DNA of 32,216 bases from Bacteroidota bacterium (lineage in GTDB: Bacteria > Bacteroidota > Bacteroidia > Cytophagales > Cyclobacteriaceae). A model generated the notes under the pieces. The model saw only the letters and a list, made by a program, of their open reading frames with translations, had not been told where the DNA came from and ran no database searches. The stretch spans positions 1 to 32,216 of the forward strand of contig JAJRQT010000017.1 of NCBI GenBank assembly GCA_024280115.1. The letters are read 5' to 3'. Positions 16,503 through 23,639 of this stretch are shown here, piece by piece. Position 1 is the stretch's first letter. Each line of letters opens with the position of its first letter. The translations under genes were made by a program, and so were the position numbers.

Positions 16503-17057
16503 TTGGAGATTTCATATATAAATAAGCATGCTAAGATTATTGAACGCTGTATCAACGGTGATCAAAAGGCATATTCTGAAATCTATAAATTATACTCTAA
16601 AGCCATGTACAATATATGTTTTAGAATAACAGGCAGCCAGGAAGCGGCAGAAGATGTGCTTCAGGAAGCATTTGTGAATGCATTTAAAAGTATTAAAAGC
16701 TTTCAGGCAAAATCTTCTTTTGGTGCATGGTTAAAAAAAATAGTGGTGAATAAAGCGATCAATCATCTTAGGAAAAAACAATTGGAAACAATAGAAATCG
16801 ATGATCGCATCGATGTAAAAATGGAGGATGGAGAAGATGACGTCGATCTGGTTTTGAAAGTAGAGTCAATAAGAAATGCGATTCAAAAATTACCCAATGG
16901 ATTTAGAGTGGTTTTTTCATTGTATTTACTGGAAGGTTATGATCATAAGGAGATTTCTGAAATACTTGATATTTCCGAATCCACTTCAAAATCGCAATAT
17001 AACAGGGCAAAGAAAAAATTAAGGGAATTATTAAAAGAGGAGGTTTATTATGGATGA
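16503..17057 (+). CDS. ECF-type RNA polymerase sigma factor
   Basis: The 184-residue sigma-70 family protein has only regions 2 and 4, as in extracytoplasmic-function factors. Region 2 runs over about 15-90, with AYSEIYKLYSKAMYNICFRI, EAAEDVLQEAFVNAFKSI and FGAWLKKIVVNKAINHLRK. Region 4 is about 125-180, with LPNGFRVVFSLYLLEGYDHKEI and a helix-turn-helix ending STSKSQYNRAKKKLRELL. No ATG lies early in the frame and an in-frame stop lies 9 bases upstream, so the TTG at 16503 is the probable start. Its end overlaps the next gene by 8 bases. It presumably activates this operon and envelope targets, restrained by the membrane protein encoded next. Confidence 0.9.
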   Translation: MEISYINKHAKIIERCINGDQKAYSEIYKLYSKAMYNICFRITGSQEAAEDVLQEAFVNAFKSIKSFQAKSSFGAWLKKIVVNKAINHLRKKQLETIEIDDRIDVKMEDGEDDVDLVLKVESIRNAIQKLPNGFRVVFSLYLLEGYDHKEISEILDISESTSKSQYNRAKKKLRELLKEEVYYG

Positions 17058-17592
17058 CAGGTTGGAAAAGTTCATAAAATCTAACAGACCGGAAATGGAT
17101 GACAAAAATCCGGGACATGAAATTTGGGATAAAATTGAGAAAGAATTACAGCCTGAAGTGAAGGAAATAAAGATTTCTAAATCTCATACATTATGGAGAG
17201 CAGCAGCGGTAATTTTACTATTGCTCACTTCCTGGCTGGTATTTGAAAAGGTGAAACAAGGCGATGGCGTTGACAAAAACATAGAGATCTCAAAGCTAAA
17301 CCCCCAGTTGGAGGAAGCCGAAACCTTTTACCTCTCATTAATTGATCAGAAGAGAAACGAAATTTTATCCTTGGGAGACAAGTATAATCTTGGGGCAGAT
17401 TTTTCTGGTGAAATCAATACCCTGGATTCTATGTACATGGTATTAAAGAAGGATATGATTAATGGAAGTGAAGAAAACCTTGTTGATGCCATGATTGTCA
17501 ACCTTCAATTAAGAATAGAAGTTTTAAATCGACAATTAAGTATTATTCAATCAATAGAAAATAGTCAAAGAGATGAAGCAATTAACTTATAA
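17050..17592 (+). CDS. Putative single-pass anti-sigma factor
   Basis: The 180-residue protein has a charged cytoplasmic N-terminus containing EIWDKIEKELQPE. One transmembrane segment follows (LWRAAAVILLLLTSWLVFE, about 48-66), then a periplasmic helical domain with long amphipathic stretches. No zinc-binding HxxxCxxC motif is present. The role is inferred from topology and from the 8-base overlap with the ECF sigma gene; I do not recognise a named anti-sigma domain. Its 3' end overlaps the DUF4097-like gene by 20 bases, so all three genes form a tightly coupled operon. Confidence 0.7.
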   Translation: MDDRLEKFIKSNRPEMDDKNPGHEIWDKIEKELQPEVKEIKISKSHTLWRAAAVILLLLTSWLVFEKVKQGDGVDKNIEISKLNPQLEEAETFYLSLIDQKRNEILSLGDKYNLGADFSGEINTLDSMYMVLKKDMINGSEENLVDAMIVNLQLRIEVLNRQLSIIQSIENSQRDEAINL

Positions 17593-18628
17593 AATATTCA
17601 CATTACTTTTCCTGGCTTGTTTGGTATCATCTTCAGTAGTAAATGCTGAAGAAGTTACAAAACAAATATCTAAAAGTTTCAATATAAAAAGTGAAACCCG
17701 GATAAAAGTCAGTAATAAATATGGAGATGTCATCATAAAACGATGGGATAAAAATGTAGTGGATCTTCGTGTGGAAATTGAAGTAAATGGAAAATCTGAG
17801 TCTAAAACCCAGAAAATACTAGATGCGATTGAAATCGATATTTCAGACAGGATATCGTCTGGCTCCCTATCTTTCAGTACCGAGATTGGCAAAATCAATG
17901 GAAACTCCAGCTTCAGTATTAATTATGAAATCACCATGCCCAACACCAACGAGTTCAGTCTAAGCAATAGTTTTGGGAGTATTTATTTAGGTAGTTATAA
18001 AGGAGATTTGGATATTGATCTCAAATACGGGCAATTAATAGCAGAGGATCTTGAAAAAGCTGACATCAATATTTCATTTTCTAATGGTATGTGTGAGATT
18101 GAATCTTTAAAGTCAGGAAGTCTTGACCTCAGATACTCGAAAATGGAAATTGGAAACCTGGGGAATATTGATATTTCCAGTCAATTTTCAGAGCTTGAAA
18201 TTGAAAATGCCGGTGTGGTAGAACTCAACGGAAGATATGGGAATTTCAAAATAGATAATATTAAATCTTTAGATGGTGATATTCAATTTTCGGGATTGGA
18301 TATTGATAACATTGAAGAATCAATATTTCTTAAAACACGTCATGGAGGAGAGATCAAGATAGAAAATATCTCAATAAAATTCAAGGAGTTGGATATTGAA
18401 AGTCAGTTTAGCACAATCAACATCGGAGTCGAAAAAGGGCTGTCTGCAACCTTGGAATTTAACCTGGAATTTGGAAATTTAAGAGCCCATGGAGAGGGCA
18501 TCAATTTTAGTAAAGTCATTAAGGAAAATAATAGCAGTGAATACCGGGGCTATCTAGGTAACGAGAACGCCACATCTTCTATTAAGGTCAGCACAAGGCA
18601 TGGTAATATTCGGTTAACGGTTGATTGA
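17573..18628 (+). CDS. DUF4097/DUF4098-type exported beta-helix-like protein
   Basis: The 351-residue protein has a signal peptide (IFTLLFLACLVSSSVVNA). It then has a succession of short beta-strand repeats of the form NKYGDVIIKRW, NSFGSIYLGSY, LKYGQLIAEDL, RYGNFKIDNI and RHGGEIKIENI, ending TRHGNIRLTVD. This stacked F/Y/H-G-x-[IL] pattern is characteristic of putative auto-transporter-adhesin/DUF4097 proteins, which probably form a right-handed beta-solenoid in the periplasm or on the surface. As the last gene of an ECF sigma, anti-sigma operon it may be an effector or the sensed envelope component; that is inference. Confidence 0.8.
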   Translation: MKQLTYKIFTLLFLACLVSSSVVNAEEVTKQISKSFNIKSETRIKVSNKYGDVIIKRWDKNVVDLRVEIEVNGKSESKTQKILDAIEIDISDRISSGSLSFSTEIGKINGNSSFSINYEITMPNTNEFSLSNSFGSIYLGSYKGDLDIDLKYGQLIAEDLEKADINISFSNGMCEIESLKSGSLDLRYSKMEIGNLGNIDISSQFSELEIENAGVVELNGRYGNFKIDNIKSLDGDIQFSGLDIDNIEESIFLKTRHGGEIKIENISIKFKELDIESQFSTINIGVEKGLSATLEFNLEFGNLRAHGEGINFSKVIKENNSSEYRGYLGNENATSSIKVSTRHGNIRLTVD

Positions 18629-18694
18629 TTTGTAAAGTTCCGAAGGTGCCTGTCGGCGTTTCCTCCAAGCGAGGAAGATAAATCTTACTTTAGG

Positions 18695-19405
18695 TTAAGA
18701 ACCTGATGTCAATTCAAATTCATCAATATTTGAATCCAAAATTTTTCCGTTTTCGCATTTCAATATCCTGGCGGGGTGATTGCCAATTATCGTATGATCA
18801 TGGGTCGCCATTAGTATTGCAGTTCCGCTTTTATTTATCTCCAGGAATAGCTTGAAAATCCCATCAGATACTTCCGGGTCAAGATTCCCTGTTGGTTCAT
18901 CTGCGATGAGCAGTAGAGGTTCGTTGATCAACGCTCTTGCAATAACGACTCTTTGCTGCTCTCCTCCTGACAATTGATGTGGCATTTTACCATCCACAGA
19001 ACCAAGGCCTACCTGCATGAGCACTTCAGCAAGCCGTTTTTTCATTTTTGCACGGTCTTTCCACCCGGTAGCTTTCATAACAAAATTGAGATTCTCAGCT
19101 ACAGATCTGTCTTCAAAAAGGTGAAAATCCTGAAAAATGATTCCGAGTTTTCTTCGGAGCATCGGGATGTCTTTGTTTTTTAGTGTATTGATTTTGTAAC
19201 TCACAACAGTTATTTCCCCAAGCCTGAGTGGAAGATCGGCATAAAGTGTTCTTAAAAGGGATGATTTACCACTCCCTGTTCGTCCGACTATGAAGGCGAG
19301 TTCACCTTTTTCCAGTTCGAAATTAATATCGCTAAGAACGGTTTGATTTCCCTGAAAAATGCTGGCATCTTTTACCTTTACGATCGGATCAGACGAAAAA
19401 GACAT
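18695..19405 (-). CDS. ftsE: FtsE-type ABC transporter ATPase
   Basis: The 236-residue ABC ATPase has Walker A GRTGSGKSS (41-49), a Q-loop in IIFQDFHLF, signature LSGGEQQR (145-152), Walker B LLIADEP (165-171), D-loop and switch histidine in MATHDHTI. Length and the FEDRSVAENL segment fit FtsE, which with FtsX couples cytoplasmic ATP hydrolysis to cell-wall hydrolase activation at division. LolD-type ATPases are the main alternative. No FtsX-like permease gene is in the window. It starts one base after the stop of the 69-aa gene upstream, implying coupled translation. Confidence 0.85.
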   Translation of the reverse strand: MSFSSDPIVKVKDASIFQGNQTVLSDINFELEKGELAFIVGRTGSGKSSLLRTLYADLPLRLGEITVVSYKINTLKNKDIPMLRRKLGIIFQDFHLFEDRSVAENLNFVMKATGWKDRAKMKKRLAEVLMQVGLGSVDGKMPHQLSGGEQQRVVIARALINEPLLLIADEPTGNLDPEVSDGIFKLFLEINKSGTAILMATHDHTIIGNHPARILKCENGKILDSNIDEFELTSGS

Positions 19406-19406
19406 A

Positions 19407-19616
19407 TTATAAATCTAATTTTTGAAGTTTTCCAAAAGGCATATTTTTTACGATTGATTCAAGCTCATCCTCTTTACCCTTGAGACCAAATTTTTCAAGC
19501 CTTCTGAAAGGTCTCCCTTCCCTATAACTGAAATAGCCAATAAGCATGAAATTTTCATCTCTCAATTGAATGTAGTTTGGGATCTTTTTTTTGCCTTTTA
19601 CTTTAATGATGTACAT
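19407..19616 (-). CDS. Conserved 69-aa basic protein upstream of ftsE
   Basis: The small protein begins MYIIKVKGKKKIPNYIQLRD and continues with FMLIGYFSYREGRPFRRLEKFG. It ends in a helix (LESIVKNMPFGKLQKL). It is basic and soluble, with no signal peptide. I recall very similar short proteins in other Bacteroidota but know no experimentally assigned function. The TAA stop is separated from the ftsE ATG by a single T, so the two genes are almost certainly translated from one message. The order is SRP RNA, this gene, ftsE, all on the minus strand. Confidence 0.75.
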   Translation of the reverse strand: MYIIKVKGKKKIPNYIQLRDENFMLIGYFSYREGRPFRRLEKFGLKGKEDELESIVKNMPFGKLQKLDL

Positions 19617-19710
19617 ATATTCAATTTTGCGCGTCTCAAAATGAAAGGCCCGGCACTTGAACCGGCAAATTAAATAAAAGTTTGATTACAAAGATAAGAA
19701 AATAAAAAAA

Positions 19711-19802
19711 GGCAAATCGTATATCGCACTGCTACAACCACCTACCCTTGCTTCCTTCCAGACCTGGGGGAGTTCGACAGGAGCTAGTCGTATCGATTTG
19801 CC
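19711..19802 (-). ncRNA. ffs: Small bacterial signal recognition particle RNA (4.5S-type)
   Basis: On the minus strand the ends GGCAAATCG (19802-19794) and CGATTTGCC (19719-19711) pair. Between them lies the highly conserved SRP domain IV core CAGGTCTGGAAGGAAGCA (19766-19749), holding the asymmetric and symmetric loops that bind Ffh. The length of about 92 bases suits the small bacterial form lacking an Alu domain. A T-run (19710-19704) directly after the closing stem serves as terminator. An exact promoter match lies just upstream. It directs ribosomes making membrane proteins to the Sec/YidC machinery. Confidence 0.95.
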
Positions 19803-19806
19803 AATG

Positions 19807-19837
19807 CAAAGTTAAGCAGAAAAAAATTGATCACAAA
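19807..19837 (-). promoter_or_regulatory. Promoter of the SRP RNA gene
   Basis: The minus strand has TTTG (19837-19834), 19 bases, then TAACTTTG (19814-19807), an exact fit to the Bacteroidota promoter consensus and spacing. The -7 box ends 4 bases before the first base of the mature RNA. Confidence 0.75.
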
Positions 19838-20041
19838 AACTATTGAATAATGTGGAATAAATTTTTAAAAACATTATATCAGGCATGGTATTCCATTGCA
19901 ATGAAAATGGGATGAATTTGTCCAATGTAATTAAACCAATATGATAGCATATGCAAATGACATAGAGCCAGATTTGATTTATTGCATATTAGCCACTAAT
20001 TTGTCAATTAACTTTAATAATAAAAATTAAATTATTTAATC

Positions 20042-20161
20042 ATGGGAAAAGGAGACAGAAAAACTAAAAAAGGGAAAATCGTCAAGGGTAGTTATGGAGT
20101 AATTAGACCAAAGAAAAAAAAAGTAGCAGAAGTAAAAAAAGGAAAAAGTGACAAGAAGTAA
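20042..20161 (+). CDS. 30S ribosomal protein bTHX
   Basis: The 39-codon gene reads MGKGDRKTKKGKIVKGSYG, then VIRPKKKK and a lysine-rich tail to KSDKK. This is the Thx family signature (MGKGD.KT..GKI..GSYG..RPK), a tiny basic protein that inserts between 16S rRNA helices in the head of the 30S subunit. The C-terminal extension after RPKKKK is somewhat longer than the minimal Thermus form. A partial promoter match (TTTG 19973-19976 and TAATTTG 19997-20003, one base short of the usual box) lies upstream. The SLC13 transporter gene begins 44 bases downstream. Confidence 0.9.
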   Translation: MGKGDRKTKKGKIVKGSYGVIRPKKKKVAEVKKGKSDKK

Positions 20162-20205
20162 ATAATTACTGTAGTTCTTCTCGCTTTATTTTTTAAGTAA
20201 AATTT

Positions 20206-21708
20206 ATGTCTTTCAATTCATTCGGCTCTCCCAGGAAAGTACTATCTACTATTGCGGGGCCTGTTTCATTTTTAATAATTATACTTCTTCCTTTTCCAGA
20301 TGAATTGTTGGGAGCGGCGCAGTCAGTGCTGGCTGTCACATCCTGGATTGCTATTTGGTGGATAACTGAGGCCGTTCCAATTCCGATTACATCACTACTT
20401 CCAATTATCCTTTTTCCATTGACAGGAGCCCTGGACATTTCTAAAACGGCAGCTTCCTATGGCCATAAAATGATCTTTCTGTATATGGGAGGATTTATAA
20501 TCGCATTGGCAATAGAAAAGTGGAATCTTCACAAAAGGATTGCGCTTCAGACAATTTACATGGTTGGGAAGAATACTGATAAAATCATTTTTGGATTCAT
20601 GCTAGCCACATATTTGTTATCGATGTGGATATCAAATACTGCCACTACCATGTTAATGCTTCCTATCGCAATGGCGGTAGCAAAGCAATTTGGATCGGGT
20701 GGAAAGACAACACAAGACCTGGTGGAGGATAAAAAACTCAGCTCTGCTTTTGGGTTGCCATTGATGTTGGGAATCGCATATGCAGCGTCTATCGGAGGGA
20801 TTACCACTTTAATTGGCACCCCTACAAATGCTATGCTATCGGCAGTAGTTAAAGATTTATTTGACCAGGAAATTGATTTTGCGAAGTGGATGTCAATATC
20901 CCTACCGATCTCAGCATTACTATTGGTTATCAGCTGGGTTTACCTGGTGAAAATAATTTATCCGATAAAAAGTTCAGAAAATTTCAAAGGTTTTGAAGAG
21001 ATAAAGAATGAACTAAAATCATTGGGGCCACTAACCACTGATGAAATAAAAGTAATCATTGTATTTGCCATTACTGCCATCTCCTGGATATCGAGGTCAT
21101 TTTTATTGAAAAAGTTCATTCCTGCAATTGACGACACAATTATAGCCCTGTTTGGTGTGGTATTGCTTTTTTTGATACCATCCTCGAAAGAAGGCGAACG
21201 GCTTATGAATTGGGAAACAGCTAGGAAATTACCGTGGGGGATTTTGATACTTTTTGGGGGAGGACTCGCACTGGCGACAGGATTCCAATCTTCAGGATTG
21301 GCCGCATGGATAGGAGGGACGCTTAAAAATTTGGATAATGTGAGTTTTATCATCATACTATTTGCTGTCAGTGCAATGGTTAATTTCCTTACTGAGGTCA
21401 CATCCAATGTTGCAACTGCAAGCATTTTGTTACCAATATTAGCGCTAACGGCTATTGCGTTGGGCATTCATCCTTACGCACTTATGATAGCCGCCACGTT
21501 ATCAGCATCCTGCGCTTTCATGCTTCCGGTGGCCACACCGCCAAATGCAGTTGTTTTTAGTACGGGTTATATAGAGATTAAACAAATGGTAAAGGCAGGT
21601 TTTTTCCTCAACATCATCTCCATCATTGTCATCGTTCTGGCGCTCTGGTTTTTGCTCCCTTTAATATGGGGGATTGATCCGAAAGTGCTGCCTGAATTTG
21701 CAAAATAG
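20206..21708 (+). CDS. SLC13/DASS-family sodium-coupled anion transporter
   Basis: This 500-residue polytopic inner-membrane protein of the divalent anion:sodium symporter family has about a dozen hydrophobic segments. Both inverted-repeat signature motifs are present: WISNTATTMLMLPIA, with GTPTNAML further on, in the first half; EVTSNVATASILLPI and LPVATPPNAVVF in the second half. These SNT/SNV-type loops carry the substrate carboxylates and sodium ions in known members. The likely substrates are C4-dicarboxylates or related anions; sulfate or phosphate cannot be excluded. It is downstream of bTHX and may share its transcript. Confidence 0.9.
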   Translation: MSFNSFGSPRKVLSTIAGPVSFLIIILLPFPDELLGAAQSVLAVTSWIAIWWITEAVPIPITSLLPIILFPLTGALDISKTAASYGHKMIFLYMGGFIIALAIEKWNLHKRIALQTIYMVGKNTDKIIFGFMLATYLLSMWISNTATTMLMLPIAMAVAKQFGSGGKTTQDLVEDKKLSSAFGLPLMLGIAYAASIGGITTLIGTPTNAMLSAVVKDLFDQEIDFAKWMSISLPISALLLVISWVYLVKIIYPIKSSENFKGFEEIKNELKSLGPLTTDEIKVIIVFAITAISWISRSFLLKKFIPAIDDTIIALFGVVLLFLIPSSKEGERLMNWETARKLPWGILILFGGGLALATGFQSSGLAAWIGGTLKNLDNVSFIIILFAVSAMVNFLTEVTSNVATASILLPILALTAIALGIHPYALMIAATLSASCAFMLPVATPPNAVVFSTGYIEIKQMVKAGFFLNIISIIVIVLALWFLLPLIWGIDPKVLPEFAK

Positions 21709-21770
21709 ATGATTCTTCAGGGAAAGCCTTAGGAAAAAGTAGGGTATAAATAAGAACGATTATAAGTTGC

Positions 21771-21812
21771 GAGTTGCCGGTTATGAGTTGCCGGTTACGA
21801 GTTGCCAGTTGT
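21771..21812. repeat. 14-bp tandem repeat, three copies
   Basis: Three adjacent 14-base units occur: GAGTTGCCGGTTAT, GAGTTGCCGGTTAC and GAGTTGCCAGTTGT. Degraded half-units flank both sides (AAGTTGC before, TAGTTGG after). They lie in the gap between the convergent SLC13 and MFS genes. There is no open reading frame or promoter match; simple intergenic repeats of this type are common in related genomes. Confidence 0.8.
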
Positions 21813-21895
21813 TAGTTGGAATAGCAACAAAAAATCTGTCCTGTTTATTTAAGATTGACTAAAATGATGATCTAAGTGCCTGTAAGAAGCATTCT

Positions 21896-21987
21896 GTCTC
21901 GTTTAGTATTGAAGAGCAATAGGAACTGAATTTTTAAATGAAAGTAAGGTTTGCAATAATTTGAAACCTTTGAATACTAAACGAGAC
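21896..21987. mobile_element. MITE-like 92-bp element with 15-bp perfect inverted ends
   Basis: GTCTCGTTTAGTATT (21896-21910) and its exact complement (21973-21987) bound a 62-base interior. The interior itself contains a 7-bp hairpin (AAGGTTT 21946-21952 with AAACCTT 21964-21970). No coding capacity is present. A clean target-site duplication is not visible at the edges. It lies between two convergent genes, so a role as an odd bidirectional terminator is possible, but the long loop and perfect ends favour a non-autonomous transposable element. The rest of 21709-22110 holds nothing else I can assign. Confidence 0.5.
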
Positions 21988-22110
21988 ATTAAAAATAATG
22001 CATTAAAGTACTTGGAATTATACCAATATACTTATCAACAAATAATCGGTCAAAAGAATTCGCAAATCACGTTATATTTCGAAAATTGATATTTGCCTAT
22101 AGGTATCAGG

Positions 22111-23328
22111 TCAGGTATTTAATTTACTTTTTCTCAAATAGATATTGAGTATTGTAAAAGCAAAGATTAGAATCAATGGCATAATGGCCATATATCGCAA
22201 GGTATTTGCACCGGTTGAATCCATGTCCATGAAAATGCCGATGGTTGGCAGTGCGATTGAAATGCCGAAATTTCCAATGCCTCCCATTACGCTTAAGCCA
22301 AGGGCGCCGCTTTCCGGAATTTTTTCAGAGACGAATCCAAGCATTGTTGGCCAAAAGTAGCAAACTCCAACAGCAAAAACGCCCGCAGCAAGAAATGTTG
22401 TGATCCCACTTGAATAACTAAGCCATACAAGTCCGATGGTGGCGAAAATTGCTGAAAAAAGTAACATACCGCTGGCATTTAGTTTATCAACCACTGGTCC
22501 TGCAAAACTTCTTCCAATGGCCATAATCCCATTGATAAAAGCCAAAACCAGGATCGCAGAAACGCCCGTTTCTTCCAGTAAAGTTGATATACGTTGATTT
22601 GTGCCAATCTCAGTAGAGGCTGTTAAAATCATGCAAAAAGCCATGAAAATGAACAGTGGAGAAATAATAGCTTTCCACATACCTTTGGTAGAAATCCCCA
22701 TTTGAACACGTTCTGTCGTAGGGAATTTCTGTCCCAGCAAAAGGATCCCATATAATATTGTGGGTATAAACATTGTACCTACCAGTAGCTGCCAGGGCAG
22801 ATGAGCTTGCTCGATCATGAAATAGCCCAATAGGCTTCCAATCACGATTCCGCCTGGAAACCAAATATGGAATCTATTCAACATTTTTACTTTTTTGTCT
22901 TTATATAAGGTTGCGATCAACGGATTGCACGCTGCTTCTACCATTCCGTTTCCAATTCCTATTGCTAAAGATCCAAAGAAAAGTGTCCAGAAATCATGTG
23001 CCATCATGGTCAATGTTATTCCTAACGTATGAAATATAAAAGCCATCCAAACTATCTTTCGCATGCCAAAATGATCGACCAAAGCCCCTCCAATGAGCAT
23101 GGTGAAGGTTAATCCAAGAAATACAGGTGCAAAGGCAGTTCCGAGATCCTGACTGGATAACTCAAATTCAGAAATGAAAACGGTTTCTAATTGAGCGCGA
23201 ATAGCAAAGGAAACTGATGTTGTGATCAGTGCAAGGCTGCTGATAAGGAACAGACGATTCTTATGTAGTGTTTCGATAATTTTAGGGATTTGGATAAAAA
23301 AATGATAAGAATAAAAATTCTTAGGCAA
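22111..23328 (-). CDS. Sugar-type major facilitator superfamily transporter
   Basis: The 405-residue polytopic inner-membrane protein has about 11-12 hydrophobic segments. MFS features include GGALVDHFGMRKIVW after the second helix, GIGNGMVEAACNPLIATLY, and the central loop before the second six-helix bundle. The N-x-V-x-A-x-N-P type motif and the context of glycoside hydrolases point to sugar uptake. The apparent start is TTG at 23328; no earlier ATG is in frame, so the true start is uncertain by a few residues. The nearest co-oriented gene, a GH2 enzyme, is 311 bases upstream. Confidence 0.8.
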   Translation of the reverse strand: MPKNFYSYHFFIQIPKIIETLHKNRLFLISSLALITTSVSFAIRAQLETVFISEFELSSQDLGTAFAPVFLGLTFTMLIGGALVDHFGMRKIVWMAFIFHTLGITLTMMAHDFWTLFFGSLAIGIGNGMVEAACNPLIATLYKDKKVKMLNRFHIWFPGGIVIGSLLGYFMIEQAHLPWQLLVGTMFIPTILYGILLLGQKFPTTERVQMGISTKGMWKAIISPLFIFMAFCMILTASTEIGTNQRISTLLEETGVSAILVLAFINGIMAIGRSFAGPVVDKLNASGMLLFSAIFATIGLVWLSYSSGITTFLAAGVFAVGVCYFWPTMLGFVSEKIPESGALGLSVMGGIGNFGISIALPTIGIFMDMDSTGANTLRYMAIMPLILIFAFTILNIYLRKSKLNT

Positions 23329-23441
23329 TTTATAAATAATACATCAAATTAAAACCAGATATGCAATTGATTGTAAATCCGTACCAAATAAAACGATGCG
23401 TCTGCTGCGAACTAAATGGGAAAAATGATTATACACGAATT

Positions 23442-23604
23442 AATGCGACAATGATAGAATGCTAGAATAAAAAGAGAAAGAATAGTGATGTGACAGAGAA
23501 AATCTTCTTACGCGATTAATTTGTATAAAAATCAAAGTGAAAAATCAGCTTATTAAGTATAACAAAATCAGTTTTGCATTATAGCATTATCACATTTAAT
23601 CATT
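23442..23604. repeat. Inverted pair of 8-bp AATGNNAN repeat arrays
   Basis: The plus strand at 23442-23468 reads AATGCGAC, AATGATAG, AATGCTAG, AAT. The complementary strand of 23576-23604 reads AATGATTA, AATGTGAT, AATGCTAT, AATGC. Two short octamer arrays therefore face each other about 107 bases apart in the MFS-GH2 gap (23329-23639). No other feature or exact promoter match was found in that gap. Confidence 0.5.
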
Positions 23605-23639
23605 CCTACAATCATATATTTCCATTAAAACAGCAATTA

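Noticed and set aside
18655..18680. Hairpin TTCCTC-CAAGC-GAGGAA between the DUF4097-like gene and ftsE
   Set aside because: The 6-bp stem lacks a T-run on either strand and is too weak to call a terminator.
19646..19669. tRNA T-arm-like sequence (minus strand CCGG-TTCAAGTG-CCGG) between the SRP RNA and the 69-aa gene
   Set aside because: The loop is 8 bases rather than 7, and no anticodon, D or acceptor arms can be built around it; it is better read as a short hairpin in the spacer.
20958..21467. 169-codon minus-strand frame inside the SLC13 transporter gene
   Set aside because: It is antisense to clear transmembrane segments of a recognised family and has a composition expected from the complementary strand.
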